From the NCBI GenBank assembly GCA_964655525.1, contig CAZZNE010000005.1:62001-126000 (forward strand): a stretch of 64,000 nucleotides of DNA, read 5' to 3'. This stretch comes from DLAJ01 sp964655525. Its GTDB lineage: Bacteria; Bacillota; Clostridia; Lachnospirales; Lachnospiraceae. Below, one piece after another: positions 1 to 9,500 of the stretch. The position numbers were made by a program, and so were the translations under genes. Position 1 is the first letter of the stretch. Each line of letters begins with the position of its first letter. The notes beneath the pieces are model-generated. The model searched no databases. It saw only the letters and a list, made by a program, of their open reading frames with translations, and had not been told where the DNA came from.

Positions 1-396
1 GGTGCGATTGCCGCGAATTCGACCGTAAATCAGGAGCAGATTTTTAGTACGGACGGATTTATGCTTGGCAGGTCGGCGTCCACTAATAATTTTACCTGTA
101 CCTATGATCAATTTAAGGAGCTTGTAAAGTTGATCAGGGAAGAAGACAATCTGCTCAGCATTGATGAGATCAGTTTGTCTTATAACAATTCGACCGGAAG
201 CCTGTCGGGAAACATGACGATCAATTACTATTCCATGAGCGGAACGGGCAGAAAATACGAGTTGCCGCGAACCGGTGTTGTCGGATACGGCGTGGATTGT
301 ATTTTCGGAGCGGTCATCCAGGAGGAAGAGCCGGTAACGGTGCCGGAAGACGATAGTTTGGGAGAAGAGGCGGAGGACGAAGTGCCGGAGGAGTAA
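1..396 (+). CDS. PilO-like pilus assembly protein, C-terminal part
   Basis: The reading frame is open from the first base, so this is the 3' end of a longer gene; 131 residues are visible. The central stretch has an F-x-E-L-V-K-L-I-R-E-E-D-N-L helix, followed by strands with S-I-D-E-I-S-L-S-Y and a G-x-L-S-G-N-M-T-I-N-Y-Y pattern. That is the layout of the C-terminal ferredoxin-like domain of PilO-type inner-membrane pilus assembly proteins. The tail is acidic (Glu/Asp-rich). Prepilin genes follow directly, which fits a platform or alignment-complex role. The family call rests on pattern and context only; the N-terminal membrane segment lies outside the window. Confidence 0.55.
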   Translation, partial: GAIAANSTVNQEQIFSTDGFMLGRSASTNNFTCTYDQFKELVKLIREEDNLLSIDEISLSYNNSTGSLSGNMTINYYSMSGTGRKYELPRTGVVGYGVDCIFGAVIQEEEPVTVPEDDSLGEEAEDEVPEE

Positions 397-446
397 AGTT
401 AGCTTCGGCATAAAACAGGAAAGCCGGTATAAGGACGGGAAGAAAC

Positions 447-1667
447 ATGGGTGTAAGGACACGGGTCAGACAACTTCATAAAGATCAGAAAGGTTTCACC
501 CTTTTGGAGGTGCTGATCGCCATGTTCATTTTGGCGATCATAGCCGTGCCGCTCTGCCGCGTATATGTGTCGGCTGCCCAGACGAACGCAAAAGCGAGAA
601 AGCAGGCGAGTGCGACAGCGGTTGCCGAAAATACGATGGAGGGCATCAATGCGTTTTCATATGATGATGTGATCAGGCAGTTTGAAGAAGTGCCGGACGG
701 GGAGTTCCTCATCTGCCAGAATGTGTCGCAGCGTCACGGCAGCGTCGGAGCTGACGGAAAAGCCGTTTATGTGTTGGAAGGAGTAGGCGAGGACGTTTAT
801 CAGTTTGATGTGAGGGTGACGATCGACCCTTCGGTTTATGAACGGGAGAATGAATCGGATGATCGCAAGGTCAATGATTATGAGCTCGTTGCCATGTCCG
901 GCTATAACAGTGCAAAGGATTACCTCTATGTGTTGGCGGAGGGGTCGCTGCGAAGCCACTTTGGATTAGATTATGATACCATTCATGATCAGGTGAATCG
1001 TAAGCTGCGGATTACGGTGACGAAAGAAGGCACGGGTGAAGATCAGGGTGTTGTTGTGAGCATGGAAGTCGGGTATTGGCGGAACACAGAGTCAGAGCCG
1101 ACCGTATTAGAGCCGTGCGGCGCACAGCGCTTTGAAGGTGAGGACGCTTTGAGGAGCGTCTATCTGTGTTATGAGCCGAATTATGCGGCGGGCTTCGGCA
1201 CGGGGCAGGATAAGATTGAGATCATTAATACGGATAATGTGGAGTTTGAACTGTATCTGATCAAGCAGAGCTGTCCGACATGGTCCGATCTTGCGGTGCG
1301 TGAGGCGCACTATGCGCCGCAGATCACGGTGGAAGAAGGGCAGTGGGCAGAGGAAGATCAGGGTTCCTATATTAAGATTTATAACAATTACGGAACAAAT
1401 TTAGCTTTGGATTCGGCGATCAGCGATGCGCCGGTGTCTTATCTCTATCGCTATCGCGGCGCGGAGGACGGAGCAATGAAAAGCCAGACGGGAAGAGCGA
1501 CGGATACCGCATTGGCGCAGGCTTTGTATATCGGTGGTTCTGCGGTACATACAGAAAAGCGGTTCCGCATGTTTTCCGTGACGATTGAGGTATATGAGGC
1601 GGGGGCTTATGCAGAGGATTTTGACGGCAGCACCAAGCCGCGTGTGACTGCATTATCGAATCAATAA
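447..1667 (+). CDS. PilV-like minor prepilin (large)
   Basis: The protein has 406 residues. A 16-residue basic leader ends in Gly, followed by F-T-L-L-E-V-L-I-A-M-F, a textbook type III prepilin signal: a prepilin peptidase would cut after Gly16 and leave N-terminal Phe with Glu at mature position 5. The hydrophobic helix spans about residues 17-38. The rest is a soluble, mostly beta-looking domain without a family I recognise. It is far longer than the usual 150-200 residues of a minor pilin. It is first in a run of four prepilin-like genes, so it is probably a pilus priming or tip subunit rather than the major pilin. The exact class (PilV, GspI) is inference. Confidence 0.8.
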   Translation: MGVRTRVRQLHKDQKGFTLLEVLIAMFILAIIAVPLCRVYVSAAQTNAKARKQASATAVAENTMEGINAFSYDDVIRQFEEVPDGEFLICQNVSQRHGSVGADGKAVYVLEGVGEDVYQFDVRVTIDPSVYERENESDDRKVNDYELVAMSGYNSAKDYLYVLAEGSLRSHFGLDYDTIHDQVNRKLRITVTKEGTGEDQGVVVSMEVGYWRNTESEPTVLEPCGAQRFEGEDALRSVYLCYEPNYAAGFGTGQDKIEIINTDNVEFELYLIKQSCPTWSDLAVREAHYAPQITVEEGQWAEEDQGSYIKIYNNYGTNLALDSAISDAPVSYLYRYRGAEDGAMKSQTGRATDTALAQALYIGGSAVHTEKRFRMFSVTIEVYEAGAYAEDFDGSTKPRVTALSNQ

Positions 1668-1753
1668 ATAAAGGTACGACTACGGGGATTCTGAACGATT
1701 TATTTCATAGAAAGCGCATCATGCGCTGGATTCCTGCGGTTTGGAGGTGCATC

Positions 1754-4081
1754 ATGTCAGAAAAGGGCAGGAGCAGGTTTAAAAACAGACAATTATATAA
1801 GGACAACAGGGGTTCTACATTGGTCGTAGTGGTCATGGCGATGTTTTTGCTTTGCGTGCTGGCCTCCATCATTCTCTATACCACCTATATTAATTATACG
1901 ATCAAAACGACGGAGCTGCATTCCACGGACAATTTTTATACCGCGGAGGCTGTCATGGAGGAGATTAAAGCCGGATTGGAATTAGAGGTTTCCAATGCCT
2001 ATACGGATGCGTATTTATATGTTATGCAGAATTACGGTTCTGGTGACGGCGCGGGTGAGGTGATGCGAACCGCCAATTTCCAAGTGCGTTATATTAATCA
2101 TTTAAAAGAAAAATTTGATCCGGACAGGGATGACAATTTAGACCCGGTGATGCTGTTTTCTTATTTATCCAAGAGCTACACGGAGACAGGGGGTGAAGCT
2201 GTGTTTTCGGATGGCTCTACGGCAAAGCTGGAGCTTGTGCCGGAAGGAGGCAAGTCGCTGGTCGATTATGCGGACGGTTTAGGGATTAAAGGATTGCGAC
2301 TGACTTACACCGACAGTAAGGGTTATGTGGCGGTCATCACGACGGATATTGTATTAAGGATTCCGAATATGACGTTTGAGGAGCAGAATAATCTCCCGGG
2401 CGTACTTTCCTATTCGCTGATCGCTGATAAAAAACTGTATCTCGGCACGACGGATACCATGACGGATGGTCATTATGTGCCGGTAGGCGGTACCTATACG
2501 GTGCGTGGCAGCGTGTATGGCGGATCGGACGGGATTTTCGTGAGGAGCAGTCATGCAAAATTTGAAGCTGCAGAAGCCGGCGGGGCGTTTTTGGTCGTGA
2601 CCGGAGGGAATATAGAGGTGCAGGGCGCTTCGGGAAGCGAGGCGGGATTTGCGACGGACGGGAATGCCTCCCTATGGGCGGACGGGATCGTGATCGACTC
2701 CGGTATATTGGAGCTGTCGGGTGAGACCTATGTGCAGGATGATCTGACCGTCAACGGAAAAAACGGCAATATCATGTTGTCAGGAAGCTATTTCGGATAC
2801 GGTTATCAGAGCGTGTCAACAACGGCGCGCGGACCAAAGAACAGCAGCTCTATTCTGATCAATGGAGCGGGGATCAAGCTGGATATCTCCGGTTTGGCGG
2901 AGCTTGGGCTTGCAGGGCAGGCTTATATCGGGACGACGGATGCGGACGGCGACGGTGTGAAGGATGATCCGAGGGATATCGTTGCAGAGGACGGAACCGT
3001 CTATGATACATCGGTGAATCAGGATGTGCGCATGGGAGAGTCTCTTTCCATAAAGAGTAATCAGCTTGCCTATCTTGTGCCGCCTGAGTGTATCGGATAT
3101 ATCAACGGAGAATGTGTTCTTGGCGCAAATCCGATCAGTTTGACACAATATCAGGAGTATCAGGCAGACCTTGCGGCAGAGGGGGGTCTGGAGGTCGATC
3201 TGTCGAAGGCGGGGCTTGATGCGATGTCGATGACACTGCAGGATTACGGCGCAGGTTGGCAGAGAGTGTTTTATCAGGCTGCGGGTACCGGAAATAATGC
3301 GTGGGTCTATTATTATTTGACATTTAACTCAGCGGCACAGGCCAATGCGTTTTTTAGTGACTACTACAGTCAAAACGAGTCATGGATGAACAGCTATCTG
3401 CATAATTATCTGGCGGAATATCGGGTTCCTGCGTCCTTTGAAAAATTAAATCTTGCCGGAAATGCGGTTTATTATGATGACGAAGCAGGAAAATTCATTC
3501 TTCAGCCTGCAAGCACCTCGGCGACGCCGGAGGATGTTCTTGCACTCTTAGCGGAATATGAGCGTTATTCCAATACGAACAAGGCGCTGAATACGAATCT
3601 GACGACGAATTATGCGGCGCTGACGCAGGATCAGCTCGACAGGGTAACCGTGTTCCCGAACATCGTGGATGTGGATAAGCTGCGTGAGTATATGGGCGGC
3701 GAGGACGAGAAGGAAGTCATTGCGGCAGGCGGACAGAAAGTGCTGCTGATTGACAATGAGGGTGGAAGCACCTACACGATTCCTGCGGATTCTGCGATCA
3801 AGGCGGTCATTGCGACGGGGGATGTGAAAGTCAGTGTAAATTATAAAGGAATGATCCTTTCAGGCGGTCAGATTTTTGTGACAAACAGTGCGGTAGTGGA
3901 ACCGGATCCGGATGCGGTCAGCCTTGCATTACAGGCAGACAGCGGACGGCTGCTGGAGTGCTTTTGGGAGGGCAAATCCATTACGGGGGGACCGGCTCCG
4001 GCGCCGTCTCCGGGAGCGGAGGATAGCGATGTGGTAGCGACAGATGAATTGGTCGTTTATCGTAATTGGAAGAAAGATTAG
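1754..4081 (+). CDS. PilX-like pilus protein with beta-solenoid-like ectodomain
   Basis: I start at the ATG at 1754 because GGAGGT lies 5 bases upstream; an in-frame ATG at 1721 has no such site. The 775 residues open with a basic leader ending N-R-G, then S-T-L-V-V-V-V-M-A-M-F-L-L. This is a PilX/GspK-style signal helix, which lacks the usual Glu5. Residues about 245-415 are rich in short Gly/Ser/Asp-punctuated strands, suggesting a beta-solenoid. A Pro/Ala-rich stretch lies near the C-terminus. PilX proteins are normally near 200 residues, so this one carries a large extra surface domain. It lies between the PilV-like and FimT-like genes and probably acts in the same complex. Confidence 0.7.
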   Translation: MSEKGRSRFKNRQLYKDNRGSTLVVVVMAMFLLCVLASIILYTTYINYTIKTTELHSTDNFYTAEAVMEEIKAGLELEVSNAYTDAYLYVMQNYGSGDGAGEVMRTANFQVRYINHLKEKFDPDRDDNLDPVMLFSYLSKSYTETGGEAVFSDGSTAKLELVPEGGKSLVDYADGLGIKGLRLTYTDSKGYVAVITTDIVLRIPNMTFEEQNNLPGVLSYSLIADKKLYLGTTDTMTDGHYVPVGGTYTVRGSVYGGSDGIFVRSSHAKFEAAEAGGAFLVVTGGNIEVQGASGSEAGFATDGNASLWADGIVIDSGILELSGETYVQDDLTVNGKNGNIMLSGSYFGYGYQSVSTTARGPKNSSSILINGAGIKLDISGLAELGLAGQAYIGTTDADGDGVKDDPRDIVAEDGTVYDTSVNQDVRMGESLSIKSNQLAYLVPPECIGYINGECVLGANPISLTQYQEYQADLAAEGGLEVDLSKAGLDAMSMTLQDYGAGWQRVFYQAAGTGNNAWVYYYLTFNSAAQANAFFSDYYSQNESWMNSYLHNYLAEYRVPASFEKLNLAGNAVYYDDEAGKFILQPASTSATPEDVLALLAEYERYSNTNKALNTNLTTNYAALTQDQLDRVTVFPNIVDVDKLREYMGGEDEKEVIAAGGQKVLLIDNEGGSTYTIPADSAIKAVIATGDVKVSVNYKGMILSGGQIFVTNSAVVEPDPDAVSLALQADSGRLLECFWEGKSITGGPAPAPSPGAEDSDVVATDELVVYRNWKKD

Positions 4082-4097
4082 GAAGGAATGGCGGTCT

Positions 4098-4661
4098 ATG
4101 AGAGATGAAAGAGGGTTCTCCTTGGTGGAACTGATCGTTGTCATTGCCATCATTTCCGTCATAGGAGCAGGCGCATATAACATGTTTGGGATCATGAGCG
4201 GCAAATATGCAAAGGAATGCGCGACAAAGACGCAGGCAGCGCTTTCCCAGACGAAAGTTGCCGCAATGAGTAAGTCCAAAGGAGCGGCGCTCTATGATGT
4301 GTATATCCGTATTTATGCCGAATCAAACGGTTCTATTTATGTAGACAGCGTGACGGGTCGCGGCACGCCGGAGGAGGTTCGGACGACGGAACGAATAGGT
4401 AATTCGAAAGTGACGGTTACCGCCGTAAAGGGAAGACGTGGTACGGAAGCGTCCGACAGCACGGTGACGCTTGGCGGTACGACGGAGATCATTGTTGCAT
4501 TTAACAGAGCGGATGGCACATTTAACGAGGTTTTGAGCAGCGAAGGCGGCGCAAAGGAAACGGACACCTATTGGAAAAAGATTATTTTTACACAGGGCAG
4601 CGTGGAATATGTGTTGGAATTAATTCCACTCACAGGAAAATTCTCATTATCGAGAAATTAA
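4098..4661 (+). CDS. FimT/GspH-like prepilin
   Basis: The start at 4098 gives a six-residue leader M-R-D-E-R-G followed by F-S-L-V-E-L-I-V-V-I-A-I-I-S, the classic prepilin cut site with Glu5. GGAAGGA at 4081-4087 serves this start; an upstream in-frame ATG inside the previous gene would give an unusually long leader. At 187 residues it has normal minor pilin size. The C-terminal half has alternating strands as in the GspH/FimT fold. It begins 16 bases after the PilX-like stop and ends 12 bases before the PilW-like start, so it is in the same transcript. A minor pilin role in starting pilus or pseudopilus assembly is the likely job. Confidence 0.8.
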   Translation: MRDERGFSLVELIVVIAIISVIGAGAYNMFGIMSGKYAKECATKTQAALSQTKVAAMSKSKGAALYDVYIRIYAESNGSIYVDSVTGRGTPEEVRTTERIGNSKVTVTAVKGRRGTEASDSTVTLGGTTEIIVAFNRADGTFNEVLSSEGGAKETDTYWKKIIFTQGSVEYVLELIPLTGKFSLSRN

Positions 4662-4673
4662 GTCGAGGAACAG

Positions 4674-6449
4674 ATGTTGGAGCAGAAAAATAGGAAAAGA
4701 AACGATAATTTCATAATCTGCGCGAATCAGGGCTTAACGCTTATTGAGCTCATTATTGCAATAGCGATCATGTCTATCGTGCTGTTTACAGCGCTTCAAG
4801 TGGTGCTGAACGCCTCGAAGATGTATACCAAAACGAGTGAAAGCGTGGATGCGCAGACGGAAGCGCAGTTATTGGAAAGCCAGCTCAATAACCTGATCGT
4901 GGACGCGGAGTACTCTGTGTATGCTGAGGAAAGTTCTGATCCCGATGCTACGGTTACCGATGTGAGCGGTTTTTCTGCGGATGCATACATTAAGGTATTC
5001 AATAATTCCCTTGCATATTATATTGCATGGGACAGAGCAGAATCCAAGGTCTATTATTTAGAGAAAAACGTGGCGGACGGCAGCGTAGAGGATTTGTCCG
5101 ATGCGGAGAAGGGCGGCTTCGGGAGCTGGCATCTCATGGGAGAAGGGGTTGTCGGTTTTTCACCCGATTCCTCCCATATTGAGGAGAAGCAGAGGATTGT
5201 CACGATCAAAATAAAAGTGAATAAGGGGAATGTGAACTATGAGACAATCCAAAATATTTCTCTGCGCAATAACGTGCTTGAATCAAATGACCTAAATGAG
5301 ATTTATCGCGATGAAGAAGTAGAGCGGGGAGAAACGGTGACGGAGGTTCAAATATCACCGTTAGCGCCTGCCGTCAACAGAGGTTCGTCGGTGGAGTTCC
5401 ATGCATTGGTGAAGAGCGGGGGCAGCGCTGCTGCGTCACAGAGTGTCACATGGAAAGTGAACGGCGCGGTTTCGCCGGGAACGACCATCAGTGATGCCGG
5501 GGTTTTGACGGTGGCTGCAGATGAGAGCGCAGCGATCGTTACCGTGACGGCAACCGCTGTGGGAACTGACATTTACGGGCAGACGAGCGTTGTTATCCCG
5601 ATGATTGAGAGTGTACTTGTAACGACGGGGGACACGACGCCGCCGGCGGGGGGCAAATGTTATTTTACGGCGCAGGTGATCGGATTAAATTTAAATACAG
5701 AGGCGCGTGAGGTACTGTGGTCAGTGGAGCCTGCTGTGGCGGGAATTTCCGTCAGCGGTGAGGGAATGCTCTCCATTGGTTCCGGCGTAGAGCCGGGAAC
5801 GGTCGTTACCGTGCGTGCGACCGCGCGTGTGACGGCGGGGGATGCGTCTCCTGTGACCGGGGCTTGCAGTGTAACGATTGGCGAGGCAGGTACGGGGGGA
5901 CCGCATATTACATCGGCGACAGGAGATTACAAGCTAAAGCGCGGCGGACAGTTTGCACTGTACGCAAGCGGAGAAGGGCGGAGTGTCGTATGGTCCATCG
6001 TGAATGACGGCGGACTGGGAAGCAAAGTGAGCATTGATCCGGCGACCGGTGTTGTTACGACGGCACAGGATGTTGATTTTACTCAGGATTATACGATTAC
6101 CGTGAAAGCGACTCCGGTGGGCGGAACTGCATCCGAGGCACTCACACAGACGATCACACTGCCGAAGGTTTCCATATCGTTTGAACAGACAGAAGGCTAT
6201 ACGGTGTCGCCCGGTACGATTGCCAGGATTCCCTATACTTTGGATGGATTGGAAAATACGGGGATGGAGCTTTCCGTATCCAGTACGCCTTCTGTATCAG
6301 GTCAGGTGGGAACATTTATGTATTGTACCGGTTCGGAGCTGGTGATCGTGGCGGGAAGCAATTTGGGTGCGCAGGAGCTTGCGGTAACGGTCAGTCTGGT
6401 CGATAGTGCGACGGTAAACAGTACGGTCAGAGTGAATGTGACAAATTAA
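4674..6449 (+). CDS. PilW-like prepilin with bacterial Ig-like domains
   Basis: The protein has 591 residues with a 20-residue leader ending Q-G, then L-T-L-I-E-L-I-I-A-I-A-I-M, a prepilin signal with Leu instead of Phe at +1 and Glu5 kept. Residues to about 215 form a pilin-like domain. After residue 222 come three or four beta-sandwich repeats with V-x-G-x-x-V-x-W and A-x-V-T-V-x-A-T-A motifs, typical of group 2 bacterial Ig-like (Big2) domains. Big2 domains are common in surface adhesins but unusual on a minor pilin, so the protein may display them at the pilus tip. GAGGAA upstream sets the start. The domain count is approximate. Confidence 0.75.
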   Translation: MLEQKNRKRNDNFIICANQGLTLIELIIAIAIMSIVLFTALQVVLNASKMYTKTSESVDAQTEAQLLESQLNNLIVDAEYSVYAEESSDPDATVTDVSGFSADAYIKVFNNSLAYYIAWDRAESKVYYLEKNVADGSVEDLSDAEKGGFGSWHLMGEGVVGFSPDSSHIEEKQRIVTIKIKVNKGNVNYETIQNISLRNNVLESNDLNEIYRDEEVERGETVTEVQISPLAPAVNRGSSVEFHALVKSGGSAAASQSVTWKVNGAVSPGTTISDAGVLTVAADESAAIVTVTATAVGTDIYGQTSVVIPMIESVLVTTGDTTPPAGGKCYFTAQVIGLNLNTEAREVLWSVEPAVAGISVSGEGMLSIGSGVEPGTVVTVRATARVTAGDASPVTGACSVTIGEAGTGGPHITSATGDYKLKRGGQFALYASGEGRSVVWSIVNDGGLGSKVSIDPATGVVTTAQDVDFTQDYTITVKATPVGGTASEALTQTITLPKVSISFEQTEGYTVSPGTIARIPYTLDGLENTGMELSVSSTPSVSGQVGTFMYCTGSELVIVAGSNLGAQELAVTVSLVDSATVNSTVRVNVTN

Positions 6450-6567
6450 TCAAAATGCCGATCGAATAAAGAATAGATTTGACAGAAGATAGAAAGATGT
6501 CGGATGAATAGACGACATATCGGTATAGAAAATCAGTCAGAGGGTTTCCTTGAAAGGGGAGATAGCG

Positions 6568-9500
6568 ATGAAAAAGAAAAATCAAATTTGGATGAAGGGA
6601 ATATCAGTTGTATTGGCAGTGGTGGTTGCGGCAACTACCGTGCTGCATATTGATGAGAGGCTGTTAGCAAGGGAAACCTTCAGCGGTCTGAAAAGCATAC
6701 TTGCCAATAATCAGCAGCTGACCATCGTTGAGGTCGTGGATGATTTTAGTGAGTCTTCCATGGGCTATCTTTTCGGAGGCTTGGAACCCTATGATGTGGA
6801 ACAGGCAAAGCGGGAAGAAGGAAAGATGGATGATCTGCTCGATGATCTGCTCGGCAGAGGTCTGCTCACGATGGGCGATACGGATGATTGGAGTTCCTAT
6901 CCGCTGCGCTATGAGGTTTTGGAGACCCGGTATTCCGAACGTGGCGGTGATGAAGATATTTTGGATCAGGCTGGATTTCGTCAACAGGAAGATACTTATG
7001 CGGAACTCAGCGGTTATTATGTGCCGATCGATGCAAGTGATGAAGAGGGTAATATAGCGTATTACTGTTGTTCGACAGACGAGTATAATAGCATGCGGGG
7101 CATGACGATTGCGGAGCTGCGGGGAGCTGCGAAGGATTATATCATAAATTCTTATGCGTTTGCGTTGAAGGAGAACGGTGAGCCATTAAATCAAGAGGCA
7201 TATGGTGGATATGTGATTGATCCTGATGCTGACCTTCAGTATTTCCGGTTCTATGTAGGAGACCCGAAAGATGCGAGAGCGATGATGCAGAGCGTTTCCG
7301 TCATGTCTGTGGACGCGCGCGACAGCAGTGTGGGTGCCATGTATGGAATCAGGGTGACGGAGGAGGCATCGCTGGAGGATTCGGCACCGGCAGAGCCGGA
7401 TGTTGAAGATGGAATTGAAGATGAGATGCCGTCAGACGGCAATGATGATCCAACGGAAGAGCCGGAGGTCGTTCCGACACCGGAGCAGCCCAACAATGAT
7501 ATAACGCCGACGGCTACGACAGAATCGGGCAATGTGGCGGATCCGAATAGCGAAACGATTGACAATGATGCGGCACAGGAAGAAAATCGTGCAGGACAGC
7601 CGGACAATGCGGTACGGTCAAATGATGCTGCAGTGCCGGAAGATATTACATCCCAGTCGGACAGTGAGGGTTCGACGGAGTCGGTGACAACGTCGAGTGA
7701 CGAAGCTGAAAATGCGGGAACGGATATTGCTTCCGCAGTCATTTATGTGGAGCTTGATGAAAATAACAGCGTGCTGGTGGCATCCATTGAGAATGCAGGC
7801 GTAGGGACTATATTAGATGGCAGTGGTACTGGGACTCCGTCGCCAAGTCCGGCAGCGGAGAAGATCATCGACGGGGCGATTCCAGCAGTTACGTCGAGTG
7901 CGGAGTCCGGTCAGCCACAGACGCAGGAAAACGACACGCATACGTCGGGTTCAGACCAGAGCAGTGAGCCTGCGTCGAATACGGGCGATACACCGGTCAC
8001 AACACCGGATCAGGATGAGAACACCGCTGACGAGAGCGGTTCAAATAATGAGAACACGGATGACGATGCTTTGGGTCAGGAGAGCACTGACGGCAGCGAG
8101 AACACCGATGGCGATGATGAGAATGCTGAAAACGAAGACGGCGAAGATGCTGAAAACGAAGACGGTGAAGTTGACGAAGACGGTGAAGATGGCAAAGTTG
8201 ACGAAGATGGCGAAACAGATGAAGACAGCGTAGACGGTGAAGACGAAGTTGAATATATCGTAACGTATCAATGGGAAGAAGAGTTTGATCATGAGATAGG
8301 AATCTTTGAGGAGCCGGAATTACCGGAAAATGAAAATGTAAAGGATAGAGAAGAGATCACGAACCCCAATTTTGACCCGATCGAGGTCACCGATGAGGAC
8401 GGAGTTAAGATCGGTACTTATGTGTTTGAAGGCTGGAAAATAGTCTCAGAAGAGGTTTCCGAAGAAATCGAAGAAATTTCAGGAGAAGACTCAGAAGATG
8501 CAGACACTCCGGTCGTGGAGAGTAAGAAGACTGTCACCATCACCTTAGCCGGAACATGGACCTATTATGACTGTGAGAGCGGACACTATCTGGTCACCTA
8601 TCAATGGCGATTGACCGAAGAAGAAGGCAGTCTGCCGGACGGCTTGACTGTTGATAATATCGTGTTAAGAAGTCCGTTTCAGACGCTTGATATGTTTGGG
8701 CAGCCGGAGGAGATCGGGCTTCCGGAAGAGGAATCCGTTCCGGAAGGCTCGGCATATACCCTGCCGGACGATTATGAGGATGCTGTTTATTACATCTATG
8801 ATACCGATGGAAACTATATTGGTGTTGGTACGTTTGTAGGATGGGAGAACTATGACGGAGAGACGCTGGAAGGTGAGATTGTTCCGGATGGAGATATGAC
8901 CGTATACGGCGTATTGCGTGTCGCTTTTGATAACGAGGAGATGTTTAACTATGAGCGGAAGTGGATTGTAAGAATATGGGACAAAGAACAACAAAAATAC
9001 ATAGCCATTGAGGATAGTCACGATTACCTCGACCTAAAAGAGGGCGGGGAGGTTTACAATCCTCTGCTTTCTAATGTGCGCAACGTGGTAGAAGGGGGTA
9101 CCCTTAGTGATATACCCCAATTTGTGGGAGAGACTGGATGGACAGAGGGGCAGGATCCGCCTGTGCTAAATGATCCGTCTCTAACAGAGATTTATGTTAA
9201 AGATTCTCACGGTGACTTGGTTGGAACGTATACCTTTAGAGGGTGGGGGCAGAAGAACGCTGACGGTGACTGGATTTTTGATGGTGAAGATGATGATTTT
9301 ACAATAGAGGACGGCATAACACTTTTCGGTGTGTGGGACTATGAGCCCGCAGCGGATGCAAGTCAGGCGGTTCCCGGAAACGGATACTCGTATGTTTATG
9401 TGAATGATACGATCCATAATAATGACTGGTTCCGCTATTATGTACTGGGCTTGGAGGAGAACGAGTTCGGTAAGTGCAATATCCAGATCGTGACGTACTT

